Of a stretch of DNA of 64,000 nt, positions 1 through 8,848 are shown piece after piece. The number at the start of each line of letters is the position of its first letter. The first letter of the stretch is position 1. Source of the DNA: Nonomuraea angiospora (GTDB lineage: Bacteria; Actinomycetota; Actinomycetes; Streptosporangiales; Streptosporangiaceae); NCBI RefSeq assembly GCF_014873145.1, contig NZ_JADBEK010000001.1, positions 10,788,001-10,852,000 on the forward strand, given 5' to 3'. Below the pieces are notes generated by a model. The model was not told the DNA's origin. It saw nothing but the letters and a program-made list of their open reading frames with translations, and did no database searches. The position numbers and the translations under genes were made by a program.

Positions 1-324
1 GCGGGCGCCGCTGGAGACGTACAGGTCGATCAGCTCGCCGGGGTCGAAGCGCTCGGCGCGCCAGCGGGGGAAGAGGTCCTTCGCGCCGCCCGCGCCGAAG
101 TGGGCGCGGTGGTGGGCGTGCTGGCGGTCGGCGCGGCGGCGTTCCCAGGGCTCGGAGGCGGGTTGCATGCCGTAGAGGTGGCGGGCGTACCAGTCGCCCG
201 AGCTCGCCACGGACTGCGGGCCCCAGTGTGACCAGATGCCGAACTTGGCCTCCCCGAACCACTCGGGGATGCGGTGACCGCGTAACGAATCCCAATCCGG
301 CAGAAACCCTCTCAATGGGCACAC
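1..324 (-). CDS. alpha-L-fucosidase, GH29 (N-terminal part, cut by window edge)
   Basis: The reverse strand encodes the first ~105 residues of a GH29-type enzyme and runs off the left edge. The segment PEWFGEAKFGIWSHWGP followed by GDWYARHLYG is the conserved start of the GH29 catalytic barrel (HWG and DWY motifs). GH29 enzymes retain configuration and remove alpha-L-fucose; in plant cell wall loci they act on rhamnogalacturonan or xyloglucan side chains. The first possible start is GTG at 324 directly after an in-frame stop; TTG at 315, preceded by AGGTG, is an alternative. No signal peptide is seen, suggesting a cytoplasmic enzyme. It diverges from the GH2 gene at 451, with shared operators between them. 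Linkage specificity cannot be told from this fragment. Confidence 0.82.
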   Translation of the reverse strand, partial: MCPLRGFLPDWDSLRGHRIPEWFGEAKFGIWSHWGPQSVASSGDWYARHLYGMQPASEPWERRRADRQHAHHRAHFGAGGAKDLFPRWRAERFDPGELIDLYVSSGAR

Positions 325-330
325 CTATCT

Positions 331-347
331 TATTGAAACGATTTACG
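331..347. promoter_or_regulatory. LacI-family operator 1 (candidate)
   Basis: TTGAAACGATTTAC matches the usual LacI/GalR half-site pattern with a central CG (TGNAANCGNTTNCA). It lies 7 bp upstream of the GH29 start, in the divergent GH29/GH2 control region. A LacI regulator is encoded at 46622-47707, but nothing ties it to this site directly. Confidence 0.55.
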
Positions 348-350
348 GAT

Positions 351-368
351 GATATATTTATTCAATCG
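351..368 (-). promoter_or_regulatory. TTGAATA AT-rich element, site A
   Basis: On the minus strand this reads CGATTGAATAAATATATC. It is a strong AT island in GC-rich DNA and resembles elements at 10561, 10867, 30903, 33335 and 36174, all upstream of pectin genes. Candidate operator of a shared regulator; the match is approximate. Confidence 0.35.
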
Positions 369-418
369 CTGATGTCAATGCATACTGCGGCTGGTCTTCT
401 GAGAACCTGGCGTCTAGG

Positions 419-434
419 GTTAAAACGTTTTGTC
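419..434. promoter_or_regulatory. LacI-family operator 2 (candidate)
   Basis: The sequence contains AAAACGTTTT (422-431), a perfect 10-bp palindrome centred on CG as in LacI-family operators. It ends just before the GGAGG ribosome binding site of the GH2 gene, so binding here would block transcription of the beta-galactosidase unit. Confidence 0.6.
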
Positions 435-450
435 TCGGAGGGACGTGCGG

Positions 451-3384
451 ATGGTTGATTTCCACGAGGACCCCGGGCCGGGCTCCGGGCGGCGGGCGGC
501 ACGCGCGGACTTCCTCTCCGACGCGCCGCGCCTGTCGCTCAACGGCGGGTGGCGCTTCCGGCTCTCCGGCACGGCCGAGGGCACGGGCCCCTCGCTGCCC
601 GACCCGGCGCTCGACGACAGCGGCTGGGAGACGATCCGGGTGCCGTCGCACTGGGTGCTGGAGGGGCACGACCGCCCGCTCTACACCAACACCGCCTACC
701 CGTTCCCCATCGACCCGCCGCACCTGCCCGACGCCAACCCCACGGGCGACTACCGCCTCCGCTTCGACCTGCCCGAAGACTGGCCCGGCGACTGGCCCGG
801 CGACAGGGCCGTGCTGCGCTTCCAGGGGGTGGACTCCTGCGGCACGGTGTGGCTGAACGGCTCGCTGCTCGGCCACTCGAAGGGGAGCAGGCTGCCGTTC
901 GAGTTCGAGGTCACCGGGCTCGTCCGGCCGCGCGGCAACCTGCTCGCCGTACGCGTGCACCGCTGGTCGTCGGGCAGCTACCTCGAGGACCAGGACATGT
1001 GGTGGCTGCCGGGCATCTTCCGCGACGTGGAGCTGCTGGCCCGCCCCTCCGGCGGCATCGACGACTTCACCGTCCGCGCCTTCTACGACGCCTCCGACGG
1101 CTCCGGCACCCTCCTCGTCACCGCCGACGCCCCCGGCCTGGTCGAGCTCCCCGAGCTGGGCCTCACGGTCGCCACCGGGGAGGAGGTCACCGTCCCCGCC
1201 GTCGAGCCGTGGAGCGCGGAGCGCCCGCGCCTCTACCGCGGCACCCTTACCGCGGCCGGGGAGACGATCGACCTCCCGATCGGGTTCAGGACCGTCGAAA
1301 TCGCCGGCGGGCGGCTGCTCGTCAACGGGGCGCCGGTCCTCTTCCGCGGCGTCAACCGGCACGAACACCACCCGGAACGCGGCCGCGCCCTCGACCGAGA
1401 CACCATGATCCGCGACATCGTGCTGATGAAGCGCCACAACGTCAACGCCGTGCGCACCGCCCACTACCCGCCACACCCGGAGTTCCTGCGGCTGTGCGAC
1501 GAGTACGGGCTGTGGGTGGTGGACGAGTGCGACATCGAGACCCACGGGTTCATCTACGCCGGCTGGGAGGGCAACCCGCCGGCCGAGCCGATGTGGCGCG
1601 ACGCCCTGCTCGACCGGGCCCGGCGCATGGTCGAACGCGACAAGAACCACCCCAGCGTCGTCATCTGGTCGCTCGGCAACGAGAGCGGGAGCGGGCCGGC
1701 GTTCGGCGACATCGAGCGGTGGATCCGGGCCCGCGACCCCGGCCGGCCGCTGCACTACGAGCGCGACCCGAGCTACCGGCACTCCGACTTCCACAGCCTC
1801 ATGTACCCGTCGCTGGACGACCTGGAGCGCATCGGGCGGCGCGAGGAGGACCCGCCGGACGGGGTGGCGCCGGGGTCGGCCGACGACGTGCGCCGTCGCG
1901 GGCTGCCGTTCCTGCTGTGCGAGTACGCCCACGCCATGGGGAACGGGCCCGGCTCGCTGGCCGACTACCAGGCGGTCCTGGAGTCGTACGAGCGGTTCTG
2001 CGGCGGGTTCGTGTGGGAGTGGATCGACCACGGGCTGACCGGGCACGACGCGCAGGGCCGCCCGTACTTCCGGCACGGCGGGGACATCGAATACCAGCCG
2101 AACGGGGGGCGGTACTGCCTGGACGGGCTGCTGTTCCCGGACCGCACGCCGTCCCCGGGGCTGGCGGAGCTGCGCAAGGCGATCGAGCCGGTCGGGATCG
2201 CGGTGGACGTGGCGGCGGGGGAGGTGGTGGTCGCCAACAAGCACGACCTGATCGACCTCGGGCACCTGGAGTTCCGGTGGTGGGTGGAGGTGGACGGCGT
2301 CCCCGCGTCGGAGGGTGAGGTGCTGCGGGTCCCGGAGTGCGGGCCACGGGAGATGGTGCGGGTGCCGTTGCCGGAGGTCGCGGTCGCAGGGGAGGGCGAG
2401 ACGTGGATCACGGTCGAAGCCGCGCTCGCCACCGCGACCCGCTGGGCGCCGGCGGGGCACGTGGTCGCCTTCACCCAGTCCCGCCTCGGCACCGCCCCGC
2501 ACCGCCGCCCGCCGAATCCGCCCCGCCTCGTGGGCGGTGCGGTGAGCGGCGATGGGCTGCGGTTGGGCGGGGCGGTGTTCGAGCCCAGGAGCGGGCGGCT
2601 GATCCGGCTCCAGGAGGTCGAGCTGGACGGGCCGGTGCTGGACGTGTGGCGGGCCCCGACCGAGAACGACCGCGGCCAGGGCCCCAGGAACGCGCTCGCC
2701 GCCGACTGGGAGGCCGTGGGGCTCGACCGCTTCCTGCACCGGACCGGCGCCATCGAAAGGCCGGACGACCGCACGCTCGTCGTCCGCGGCCGGAGCGGCC
2801 CGGCCACCCGGACCCTCGGGTTCCGCACCACGTACACCTGGCAGTGGCGCGACGACGCGCTGCACCTGCGGATCGAGGCCGAGCCCGTCGGCGACTGGCA
2901 CGACACCGCGTACGGCCACCTCGACGTGAGCCCGCCGCGCATGGGCGCCAGGTTCGCTCTGCCCGGCGGCTACACCGACGTCACGTGGTTCGGGCGGGGG
3001 CCGGGAGAGTCGTACGCGGACAGCCGGGAGGCCGCGCGGGTGGGCCGGTTCGCGCTGGCGATCGACGCCCTCCAGACCCCGTACGTGGTGCCGCAGGAGA
3101 ACGGCAACCACGTCGAGACCCGCTGGCTGGAGCTGTCCGGCCCGGGGCTGCCGACCCTGCGCGTGGACGGCGAGCCGCACCTGGACTTCACCGCCCGCCG
3201 CTGGACCAGCGAGGCGCTGCAGGCCGCCGGCAGGCCGCACGACCTGCGCGACTCCGGGCGCGTCTGGCTGAACCTGGACCACGGGCAGCAGGGCCTCGGC
3301 AGCGCCTCCTGCGGCCCCGCCCTGCCCGAGCGGTACCGGCTGCCGGTCCGCCGCCACTCCTGGTCGATGACGTTGACCTCCTGA
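451..3384 (+). CDS. lacZ: beta-galactosidase, GH2 (LacZ type)
   Basis: This 977-residue protein has the full LacZ architecture: N-terminal jelly-roll (WETIRVPSHW, GDYRLRF), Ig-like domain, TIM barrel and C-terminal Bgal_small_N domain. The acid/base is in VIWSLGNESG (Glu411) and the nucleophile in LLCEYAHAMGN (Glu491), both intact. It hydrolyses terminal beta-D-galactosides with retention. No signal peptide, so cytoplasmic, acting on imported oligosaccharides such as galactan or RG side chains. ATG at 451 is chosen because GGAGG sits at 438-442; an in-frame TTG at 430 lies within the putative operator. It is followed after 15 bp by the acyltransferase fusion, so the two are probably cotranscribed. 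Lactose or galactosylated xyloglucan remain alternative substrates. Confidence 0.93.
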   Translation: MVDFHEDPGPGSGRRAARADFLSDAPRLSLNGGWRFRLSGTAEGTGPSLPDPALDDSGWETIRVPSHWVLEGHDRPLYTNTAYPFPIDPPHLPDANPTGDYRLRFDLPEDWPGDWPGDRAVLRFQGVDSCGTVWLNGSLLGHSKGSRLPFEFEVTGLVRPRGNLLAVRVHRWSSGSYLEDQDMWWLPGIFRDVELLARPSGGIDDFTVRAFYDASDGSGTLLVTADAPGLVELPELGLTVATGEEVTVPAVEPWSAERPRLYRGTLTAAGETIDLPIGFRTVEIAGGRLLVNGAPVLFRGVNRHEHHPERGRALDRDTMIRDIVLMKRHNVNAVRTAHYPPHPEFLRLCDEYGLWVVDECDIETHGFIYAGWEGNPPAEPMWRDALLDRARRMVERDKNHPSVVIWSLGNESGSGPAFGDIERWIRARDPGRPLHYERDPSYRHSDFHSLMYPSLDDLERIGRREEDPPDGVAPGSADDVRRRGLPFLLCEYAHAMGNGPGSLADYQAVLESYERFCGGFVWEWIDHGLTGHDAQGRPYFRHGGDIEYQPNGGRYCLDGLLFPDRTPSPGLAELRKAIEPVGIAVDVAAGEVVVANKHDLIDLGHLEFRWWVEVDGVPASEGEVLRVPECGPREMVRVPLPEVAVAGEGETWITVEAALATATRWAPAGHVVAFTQSRLGTAPHRRPPNPPRLVGGAVSGDGLRLGGAVFEPRSGRLIRLQEVELDGPVLDVWRAPTENDRGQGPRNALAADWEAVGLDRFLHRTGAIERPDDRTLVVRGRSGPATRTLGFRTTYTWQWRDDALHLRIEAEPVGDWHDTAYGHLDVSPPRMGARFALPGGYTDVTWFGRGPGESYADSREAARVGRFALAIDALQTPYVVPQENGNHVETRWLELSGPGLPTLRVDGEPHLDFTARRWTSEALQAAGRPHDLRDSGRVWLNLDHGQQGLGSASCGPALPERYRLPVRRHSWSMTLTS

Positions 3385-3399
3385 GAGGATGTTGTTCGC

Positions 3400-5037
3400 A
3401 TGACGAAGTTCGACTTCTGCCCGTGGCTGTTCTGGGACCACGCGACCGAGGAGGACCGCCGCGCCCAGGAGAGCCACCTGGAGGAGTTGCGGGCCGCGTT
3501 CGACCTCAAGGCGGGCAAGGTGTTCGTCTCGCCGCTGGCGGCCGTGTACGCCGACCGCCTGCGCATGGGCGACCACTGCTACATCGCCGCCCACGCGTAC
3601 GTCACCGACGACGTCGTCATGGGCGACGACTGCACGGTCAACCCGTACGCCGTGGTGCGCGGGAACATCGTGCTCGGCGACGCCGTGCGGATCGGCGCGC
3701 ACACGTCGCTGCTCGGCTTCAACCACGGCACCGCGCCCGACCGCCCGGTCTTCCGCCAGGCGACCACGTCGAAGGGCATCCGGATCGGCGACGACGTGTG
3801 GATCGGCTCGAACGTGGTCGTGCTCGACGGGGTGACCATCGGCGACCACGCCGTCGTCGGCGCGGGCGCGGTCGTCACCAAGGACGTGCCCGCCTGGGCC
3901 ATGGTCGCGGGCAACCCGGCCCGCCGCATCCGCGACCGCCGGAGCCCAGTGGCCGACCGGCCCTCGGCCACCGGCTCGGGGGACGACCTGGAAGGGCTGC
4001 TCGCCGGGTTCGCCGCCCGTGCCAGGGAGCAGGCGGCGGACGTGCTGGGGCGCTGCTGGACGGGGGAGCGGTACGTGGACCGCCCGGACGCCCCGCCGAC
4101 CGTACGCGCCTGGTGCGACGCGGTGGAGATCGCCGACCTCCTCCTGGACGGCCCGCCCCCGACCCCGGCGCGGGAGGAGATCGTCGCGTTCCTGCGGGAC
4201 CGCCAGGACCCGGCCACGGGCCTGGTGCCGGAGCTCGGCGCCTCCGGGTCACTGGAGCTGGACGGGGCCACCGCCTATCACGTGCTCTGCGTCGGCTACG
4301 CCCTCGACCTGCTCGGCACCCGGTTCCGGCACCCGGTCCACGCCGTCGCGAACGTCAACTCGCAGCAGTTGATCGCCTCGCTCGACGCCCTCGACTGGGA
4401 GCGCAACGCCTGGACGGCGGGCTCGTGGGTGGACGCGTTCGGCACCGGCCTGCACCGCAACCTCGCCGACTTCGGCGTGCGCGGCGAGAGCGAGACCCTG
4501 TTCGGGTGGCTGCTCACCCGCTGCGGCCAGGCCCACGGGATGTGGGGCGAGCCGGACCCGGACGCGGGCTGGCTGCAGGTGGTCAACGGGTTCTACCGGC
4601 TCACGCGGGGGACGTTCGCGCAGTTCGGGGTGCCGGTGCCGTACCCGGAGCGGGCCGTCGACACCGTGCTCGCCCAGGCCCGCGACCCGCGCTACTTCGG
4701 CCCGGACACCGGCAACGCCTGCAACGTGCTCGACGTCATCCACCCGCTGTGGCTGCTGGGCAGGCAGACCCGGCACCGCCGCGAGGAGGGCATGGCGTGG
4801 GCGAGGGAGCACCTCGTCCGCGCGGTCGGCGGCTGGCACGACGGTGCGGGCTTCAGCTTCGCCCTGACCCGGGGGAGCGGCGCGCCCCGGACGCCGGGGC
4901 TGCAGGGCACGGAGATGTGGCTGGCCATCATCTGGCTGCTCGCCGACTACCTCGGGATCTCCGACGCGCTCGGCTACCGCCCCCGGGGCATCCACCGCCC
5001 GGAACCGGCGGCCCGCCTGCCCTGGCCCGGCCGCTGA
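3400..5037 (+). CDS. hexapeptide acyltransferase fused to an alpha-helical glycosidase-like domain
   Basis: The 545-residue protein has two parts. Residues ~20-185 are left-handed beta-helix hexapeptide repeats of the maltose/galactoside O-acetyltransferase type ([20 protein letters not shown]), with a probable catalytic His in GFNHGTAP and the closing [12 protein letters not shown]. Residues ~200-545 are helical with W/G-rich segments ([56 protein letters not shown]) resembling alpha/alpha toroids of glycosidases or lyases. I do not recognise a named family for the second part. The gene follows the GH2 beta-galactosidase by 15 bp, so it may acetylate or process released sugars inside the cell. 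Its 3' end overlaps the convergent SGNH esterase gene by 64 bp. Confidence 0.75.
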   Translation: MTKFDFCPWLFWDHATEEDRRAQESHLEELRAAFDLKAGKVFVSPLAAVYADRLRMGDHCYIAAHAYVTDDVVMGDDCTVNPYAVVRGNIVLGDAVRIGAHTSLLGFNHGTAPDRPVFRQATTSKGIRIGDDVWIGSNVVVLDGVTIGDHAVVGAGAVVTKDVPAWAMVAGNPARRIRDRRSPVADRPSATGSGDDLEGLLAGFAARAREQAADVLGRCWTGERYVDRPDAPPTVRAWCDAVEIADLLLDGPPPTPAREEIVAFLRDRQDPATGLVPELGASGSLELDGATAYHVLCVGYALDLLGTRFRHPVHAVANVNSQQLIASLDALDWERNAWTAGSWVDAFGTGLHRNLADFGVRGESETLFGWLLTRCGQAHGMWGEPDPDAGWLQVVNGFYRLTRGTFAQFGVPVPYPERAVDTVLAQARDPRYFGPDTGNACNVLDVIHPLWLLGRQTRHRREEGMAWAREHLVRAVGGWHDGAGFSFALTRGSGAPRTPGLQGTEMWLAIIWLLADYLGISDALGYRPRGIHRPEPAARLPWPGR

Positions 5038-6185
5038 CCGGCCGCGTCGAGCAGCACGCGCGGTTCGAGCGCGGCGGCCATCGCCCGGTGGCCCGCCGCG
5101 CTCGGGTGCAGGTGGTCGCCGCAGTCGTAGCGGGGCAGCAGGCGACGGGGGTCGGCGGGGTCGCGCAGCGCCGCGTCGAAGTCGGCCAGCCCGTCGAACA
5201 CGCCGCCGTCCCGTACGAACGCGTTCACCGCCTCCCGAGCCCGCTCTCCAGCGGGCGTGTGGTACTCCGCGCCCGCGAAGGGCGGGAGCGTGCCGCCGAT
5301 CACGCGCACCCCGGCGGCGTGCGCCCGCTCGACCATGCGCCGGTAGGCGGCGACGAGCGGCTCCGCCCGCGCGCCCGCCCCGAGGTCGTTGACGCCCGCC
5401 AGCAGGATCACGGCGCCGATGCCCGGTTTGGCCAGCACCTCGGCCGCCAGCCGCTCCTCGGCGTGGCGTCCCGTCCCGGCGGCCAGCACCCGGCCGCCGG
5501 ACACGCCCTCGTTCACCACGGCGAGCGGCCACGACTCCAGCAGGGCCCGGTCGGCGAAGAGGTCCGGCCAGCCGTGACCCGTCTCGGAGCCGACCCCGGT
5601 GGTGATCGAGTCGCCGAGCACCGCCACCGCCGACACCGGCTCGGGCGCGATGACGATCAACGCGTCCAGCCAGTGCCAGACCGCCACGCCCTCGACGTAC
5701 GCGGCCCCGCCATCGTCGGCGGCGTGGTCGCCGGGGAGCGACCGGTAGGCCGCGTCGTCCGGCGGGGCCGTGGCCCGGTTGCGGCCGGTCAGGACGCCGC
5801 CGTCGCCCCGGAGGTGCAGGCTGACGGCCAGACGCTGCCGGGGCGCCACCCGGCCGGGCAGCGGGTCCCCGAGCGCGGTCGCGCCCGGGGCCAGCGTCAC
5901 CTCCGGCCGCCCGCCGAACGTCACCGTCCAGTTCGATCCCGGCACCAGCGCCGGCCCGGAGGTCGGGACGCCCACGTAGACGCGCCCGAACGTCACCGGC
6001 CGGTCCCCGAGCGCGTTGGTCAGCCGTACCCGCAGGCCGGTCCCGCCCGCGCCGGTCCGCACCAGGTTCCGCACGGTGAGATCGCGCAGCCCGGCCCCCG
6101 CCCGCTCGGCGGCGGCCGCCCACGTGGTCACCGGACGGCCTCCCGTCATCGCTCTCACCTGATCATCGGGCGGGCCTTCCGTCAT
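4974..6185 (-). CDS. SGNH/GDSL hydrolase, probable carbohydrate acetylesterase
   Basis: This 403-residue protein has the SGNH blocks: [10 protein letters not shown] (nucleophile Ser193), [10 protein letters not shown] (Gly), LLAGVNDLG (Asn), and [10 protein letters not shown] (Asp357, His360). The N-terminal ~170 residues form a beta-sandwich typical of bacterial SGNH esterases that act on plant polysaccharides. It probably removes O-acetyl groups from pectic oligosaccharides; no signal peptide, so cytoplasmic. ATG at 6185 overlaps the upstream GH78 stop as ATGA, implying translational coupling; an earlier in-frame start at 6233 would lie inside GH78. Third gene of the operon starting at 10548. 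Its 3' end overlaps the convergent fusion gene. The exact ester substrate is unknown. Confidence 0.85.
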   Translation of the reverse strand: MTEGPPDDQVRAMTGGRPVTTWAAAAERAGAGLRDLTVRNLVRTGAGGTGLRVRLTNALGDRPVTFGRVYVGVPTSGPALVPGSNWTVTFGGRPEVTLAPGATALGDPLPGRVAPRQRLAVSLHLRGDGGVLTGRNRATAPPDDAAYRSLPGDHAADDGGAAYVEGVAVWHWLDALIVIAPEPVSAVAVLGDSITTGVGSETGHGWPDLFADRALLESWPLAVVNEGVSGGRVLAAGTGRHAEERLAAEVLAKPGIGAVILLAGVNDLGAGARAEPLVAAYRRMVERAHAAGVRVIGGTLPPFAGAEYHTPAGERAREAVNAFVRDGGVFDGLADFDAALRDPADPRRLLPRYDCGDHLHPSAAGHRAMAAALEPRVLLDAAGQRPGQGRRAAGSGRWMPRGR

Positions 6186-8848
6186 CGCGCCCACGCCGCG
6201 GTGAACTCGTAGCGGCCGGACGCGACCCGGCACGCCAGTGCCCCGCCGACGGCCTCACCGGTCACAGGCGTGCCGGACTCGCGGACCGACGCCGGATCGG
6301 TGGTCGGCACGTGCACCGTGGCCTCGGCCCCCGGCGGGATGCGGACCTCCAGCCGGAGCGTGTCCCCCTCCACCTCCCACTGGCTGCCCAGCCGCCCCAG
6401 CGGCGTGTCGTACGAGGCCGCGGCCCACCGGAGCCGCCCGCCGGGCAGCGGCCGGATGAGCGGGCGGCGGAACCCGACGGACCCCTCCTCCTGCCCGATC
6501 CCCGCGACCCCGCCGTACAGCCACGCCCCGACGGAGCCCAGCGCGTAGTGGTTGAAGGAGTTCATGGCGACGGGCCCGAAACCGCCCTCCTCCGTCCACC
6601 CGTCCCACCGCTCCCAGATCGTGGTCGCGCCCCGCTTGATCGAGTAGCCCCACGACGGGTAGCGGTCGTCGTGCAGCAGGGAGTAGGCCAGGTCGTGGTG
6701 GCCGTGCGCGGACAGGACGGGGCCGAGCAGCCCCACCCCGGCGAAGCCGGTGGTCAGGCGTCGCCCACGATCTTCCAGGTCGGCGACCAGGTGCCCGACG
6801 GCCGCGGGGACGAGGGGCTCGGGGATGAGGCCGTGCGCGAGGGCCAGCAGGTAGCCCGTCTGCGTGTCGCCCGTGACGCGGCCGTCCGCCGAGACGAACG
6901 CCCGGACGAAGGCGTCCCCGATCCTCGAACGCAGCCCGGCGTAGTGGGCGGAAGCGGCCACGTCGCCCACCACGGCGGCGGCCTTCGAGGTCAGCTCCGC
7001 GCTCAGCGCGAAGTACGCGGTGGCCATCACCTCGCGCGAGGTCCGCACGCCCGCCTGCAACCAGTCGCCGTAGTGGCTGCCGGTCCGGTTGCGCCAGATC
7101 AGGTCGGGGTTGTGGCGTTCGACGTGGTCCACCCAGCGCCGCATGCTGGGCAGGCTGTCGCGCAGCACCCGCTCGTCCCCGTACACCCGGTACAGGTGCC
7201 ACGGGACGACGGTGGCGGCGTCGCCCCAGCCGGGCGTGCCGTGCCGCTCGGTCATGACGTGCGGGACCACGTCCGGCACCGCGCCCTCGGCGGTCTGCGC
7301 GCACCGCAGATCCGCCAGCCAGTCGGTGAAGAACGCGGCCACGTCGGCGTTGTAGCAGGCGGTCGGCAGGAAGACCTGCGCGTCGGCGGTCCAGCCGAGG
7401 CGTTCGTCGCGCTGCGGGCAGTCGGTCGGCACGGAGACGAAGTTGCCGCGCTGGCTCCACCGGATGTTGCTCATCAGCCGCCGCACCATGTCGTCCGAGC
7501 ACGAGAACTCGCCCGCGACCGGCGTGTCGGAGTGCATCACCCGCCCCACGACCTCGACGTCCGTGTGCCCGCTGACCTCGACGTAGCGGAAGCCGTGCAC
7601 GGTGAAGCGCGGCTCGAACGTCTCCACCGGCGCCCCGGCCGCCACATAGTGGTCGGTGGCCTCGGCCGAGCGCAGGTTGGCGGTGTAGAGGCCGCCGTCG
7701 TCGTCCAGCGCCTCGCCGTGGCGCAGCGTGATCCGGGCGCCCGCCGGGGCGCCGCGGACCACCAGGCGGACCCGGCCGGCGATGTTCTGGCCCAGGTCGA
7801 CGATGGTACGGCCGTCGCCCGGCCGGACGTCCACCGGCACGAGGTCCTGGGTGACGCGGACGGGTTCGGCGGCGGACGGGACGAGGACGTCGTGCGCGGT
7901 GTCCACGACTCCGGCGGGGGCCCAGGAGCTGTCGTCGAAACCGGGCAGGTCCCAGCCGGGCTGTTCGAGGCGCGCGTCGTACCACTCGCCCATGAGCAGG
8001 TCGGCGTGGCGCAGCGGCCCGGTGCTCTCCCGCCAGCGCCCGTCGGTGCCGACGACCGTACGAGAGCCGTTCTCGTGCTCGGCGACGAGCTGGACCAGCA
8101 GTTGCGGGCGCCGGCCGTACCGCTGCGCCTGCTGCCGCATGTCCCAGCCGAGGCTGCCGGACCACCAGCCGTCCGCCAGGATCGCCGCCACGCAGAGGGG
8201 GCCGTCGCCGGCCAGGTCAGTGACGTCGTAGACCTGGTACGGCACCCGCTGCCGGTAGTCGGTCCAGCCCGGCGTCAGCTCGCCGTCGCCGACCCGGTGG
8301 CCGTTGACGCGCAGCTCGTACAGCCCCCGGGCGGTGCACGCGATCCGCACGGCGGTCACCGGGGGCAGGTCGAGCACGCGCCGGAAGTAGCGGGGCGCGG
8401 GCAGGCCCGCGGTCCGGGCCGAACGCGGCTCGCCCTCGTCGGTGGGCGGCTCGAACGGCGGCTCGGTCTCGGGATCGTGGCCGATCCACGCCGCCACCCA
8501 CTCGTCCTGGTGCATCACCCCGGTCTCGAACCACGACTCCGCCGCCCCGCCGGGCCGCGTCTCGACCCTCCAGGTGTAACGGGTGAACGACGCCAGCGGC
8601 GCGCCCCCGTAGTCGGCGCTGACGTCCTGGCCCTCGACCCAGCCGCTGTCCCAGACCAGGGCGCCGCGCGAGTGGACCCGGATCCGGTAGGCGTCCTGCG
8701 CGTCGCCGCGCCGGTCCGAGGCCAGCCGCCAGCTCAGCCGGGGCACCGGCGTGCCGATGCCGAGCGGGGTGCCGCGGTGCTCGCAGCGCAGGTCGTACGG
8801 CCGCAGCGCGTCGCCGGCGGGCACCTCGGGGAGAGACGGGTTCACCAT
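6182..8848 (-). CDS. alpha-L-rhamnosidase, GH78
   Basis: The 888-residue protein matches bacterial GH78 rhamnosidases: N-terminal Bac_rhamnosid_N region (RYTWRVETRPGG, ELRVNGHRVGDGELTPGWTD), concanavalin-like domain (YVEVSGH), (alpha/alpha)6 barrel with CPQRDERLGWTAD (the motif holding the general acid), and a C-terminal beta-sandwich ending PPGAEATVHVP. It inverts configuration and releases alpha-L-rhamnose. No signal peptide, so it acts on imported oligosaccharides. The ATG at 8848 overlaps the preceding gene by 7 bp and its stop overlaps the SGNH gene start, so the three are translated as a unit. Pectic rhamnogalacturonan is the likely source of rhamnose given the neighbours, though flavonoid rhamnosides are also used by this family. 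Confidence 0.93.
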   Translation of the reverse strand: MVNPSLPEVPAGDALRPYDLRCEHRGTPLGIGTPVPRLSWRLASDRRGDAQDAYRIRVHSRGALVWDSGWVEGQDVSADYGGAPLASFTRYTWRVETRPGGAAESWFETGVMHQDEWVAAWIGHDPETEPPFEPPTDEGEPRSARTAGLPAPRYFRRVLDLPPVTAVRIACTARGLYELRVNGHRVGDGELTPGWTDYRQRVPYQVYDVTDLAGDGPLCVAAILADGWWSGSLGWDMRQQAQRYGRRPQLLVQLVAEHENGSRTVVGTDGRWRESTGPLRHADLLMGEWYDARLEQPGWDLPGFDDSSWAPAGVVDTAHDVLVPSAAEPVRVTQDLVPVDVRPGDGRTIVDLGQNIAGRVRLVVRGAPAGARITLRHGEALDDDGGLYTANLRSAEATDHYVAAGAPVETFEPRFTVHGFRYVEVSGHTDVEVVGRVMHSDTPVAGEFSCSDDMVRRLMSNIRWSQRGNFVSVPTDCPQRDERLGWTADAQVFLPTACYNADVAAFFTDWLADLRCAQTAEGAVPDVVPHVMTERHGTPGWGDAATVVPWHLYRVYGDERVLRDSLPSMRRWVDHVERHNPDLIWRNRTGSHYGDWLQAGVRTSREVMATAYFALSAELTSKAAAVVGDVAASAHYAGLRSRIGDAFVRAFVSADGRVTGDTQTGYLLALAHGLIPEPLVPAAVGHLVADLEDRGRRLTTGFAGVGLLGPVLSAHGHHDLAYSLLHDDRYPSWGYSIKRGATTIWERWDGWTEEGGFGPVAMNSFNHYALGSVGAWLYGGVAGIGQEEGSVGFRRPLIRPLPGGRLRWAAASYDTPLGRLGSQWEVEGDTLRLEVRIPPGAEATVHVPTTDPASVRESGTPVTGEAVGGALACRVASGRYEFTAAWAR

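Noticed and set aside
358..3849. Very long open frame on the minus strand opposite the GH2 gene
   Set aside because: It is Arg/Val/Pro/Ala-rich without domain motifs and mirrors the codon structure of the real GH2 gene; a typical high-GC antisense shadow.
2337..6212. 1291-residue plus-strand open frame across three genes
   Set aside because: Composition is Arg-rich and repetitive, and it overlaps GH2, the acyltransferase fusion and the SGNH gene, all with clear family motifs in other frames.
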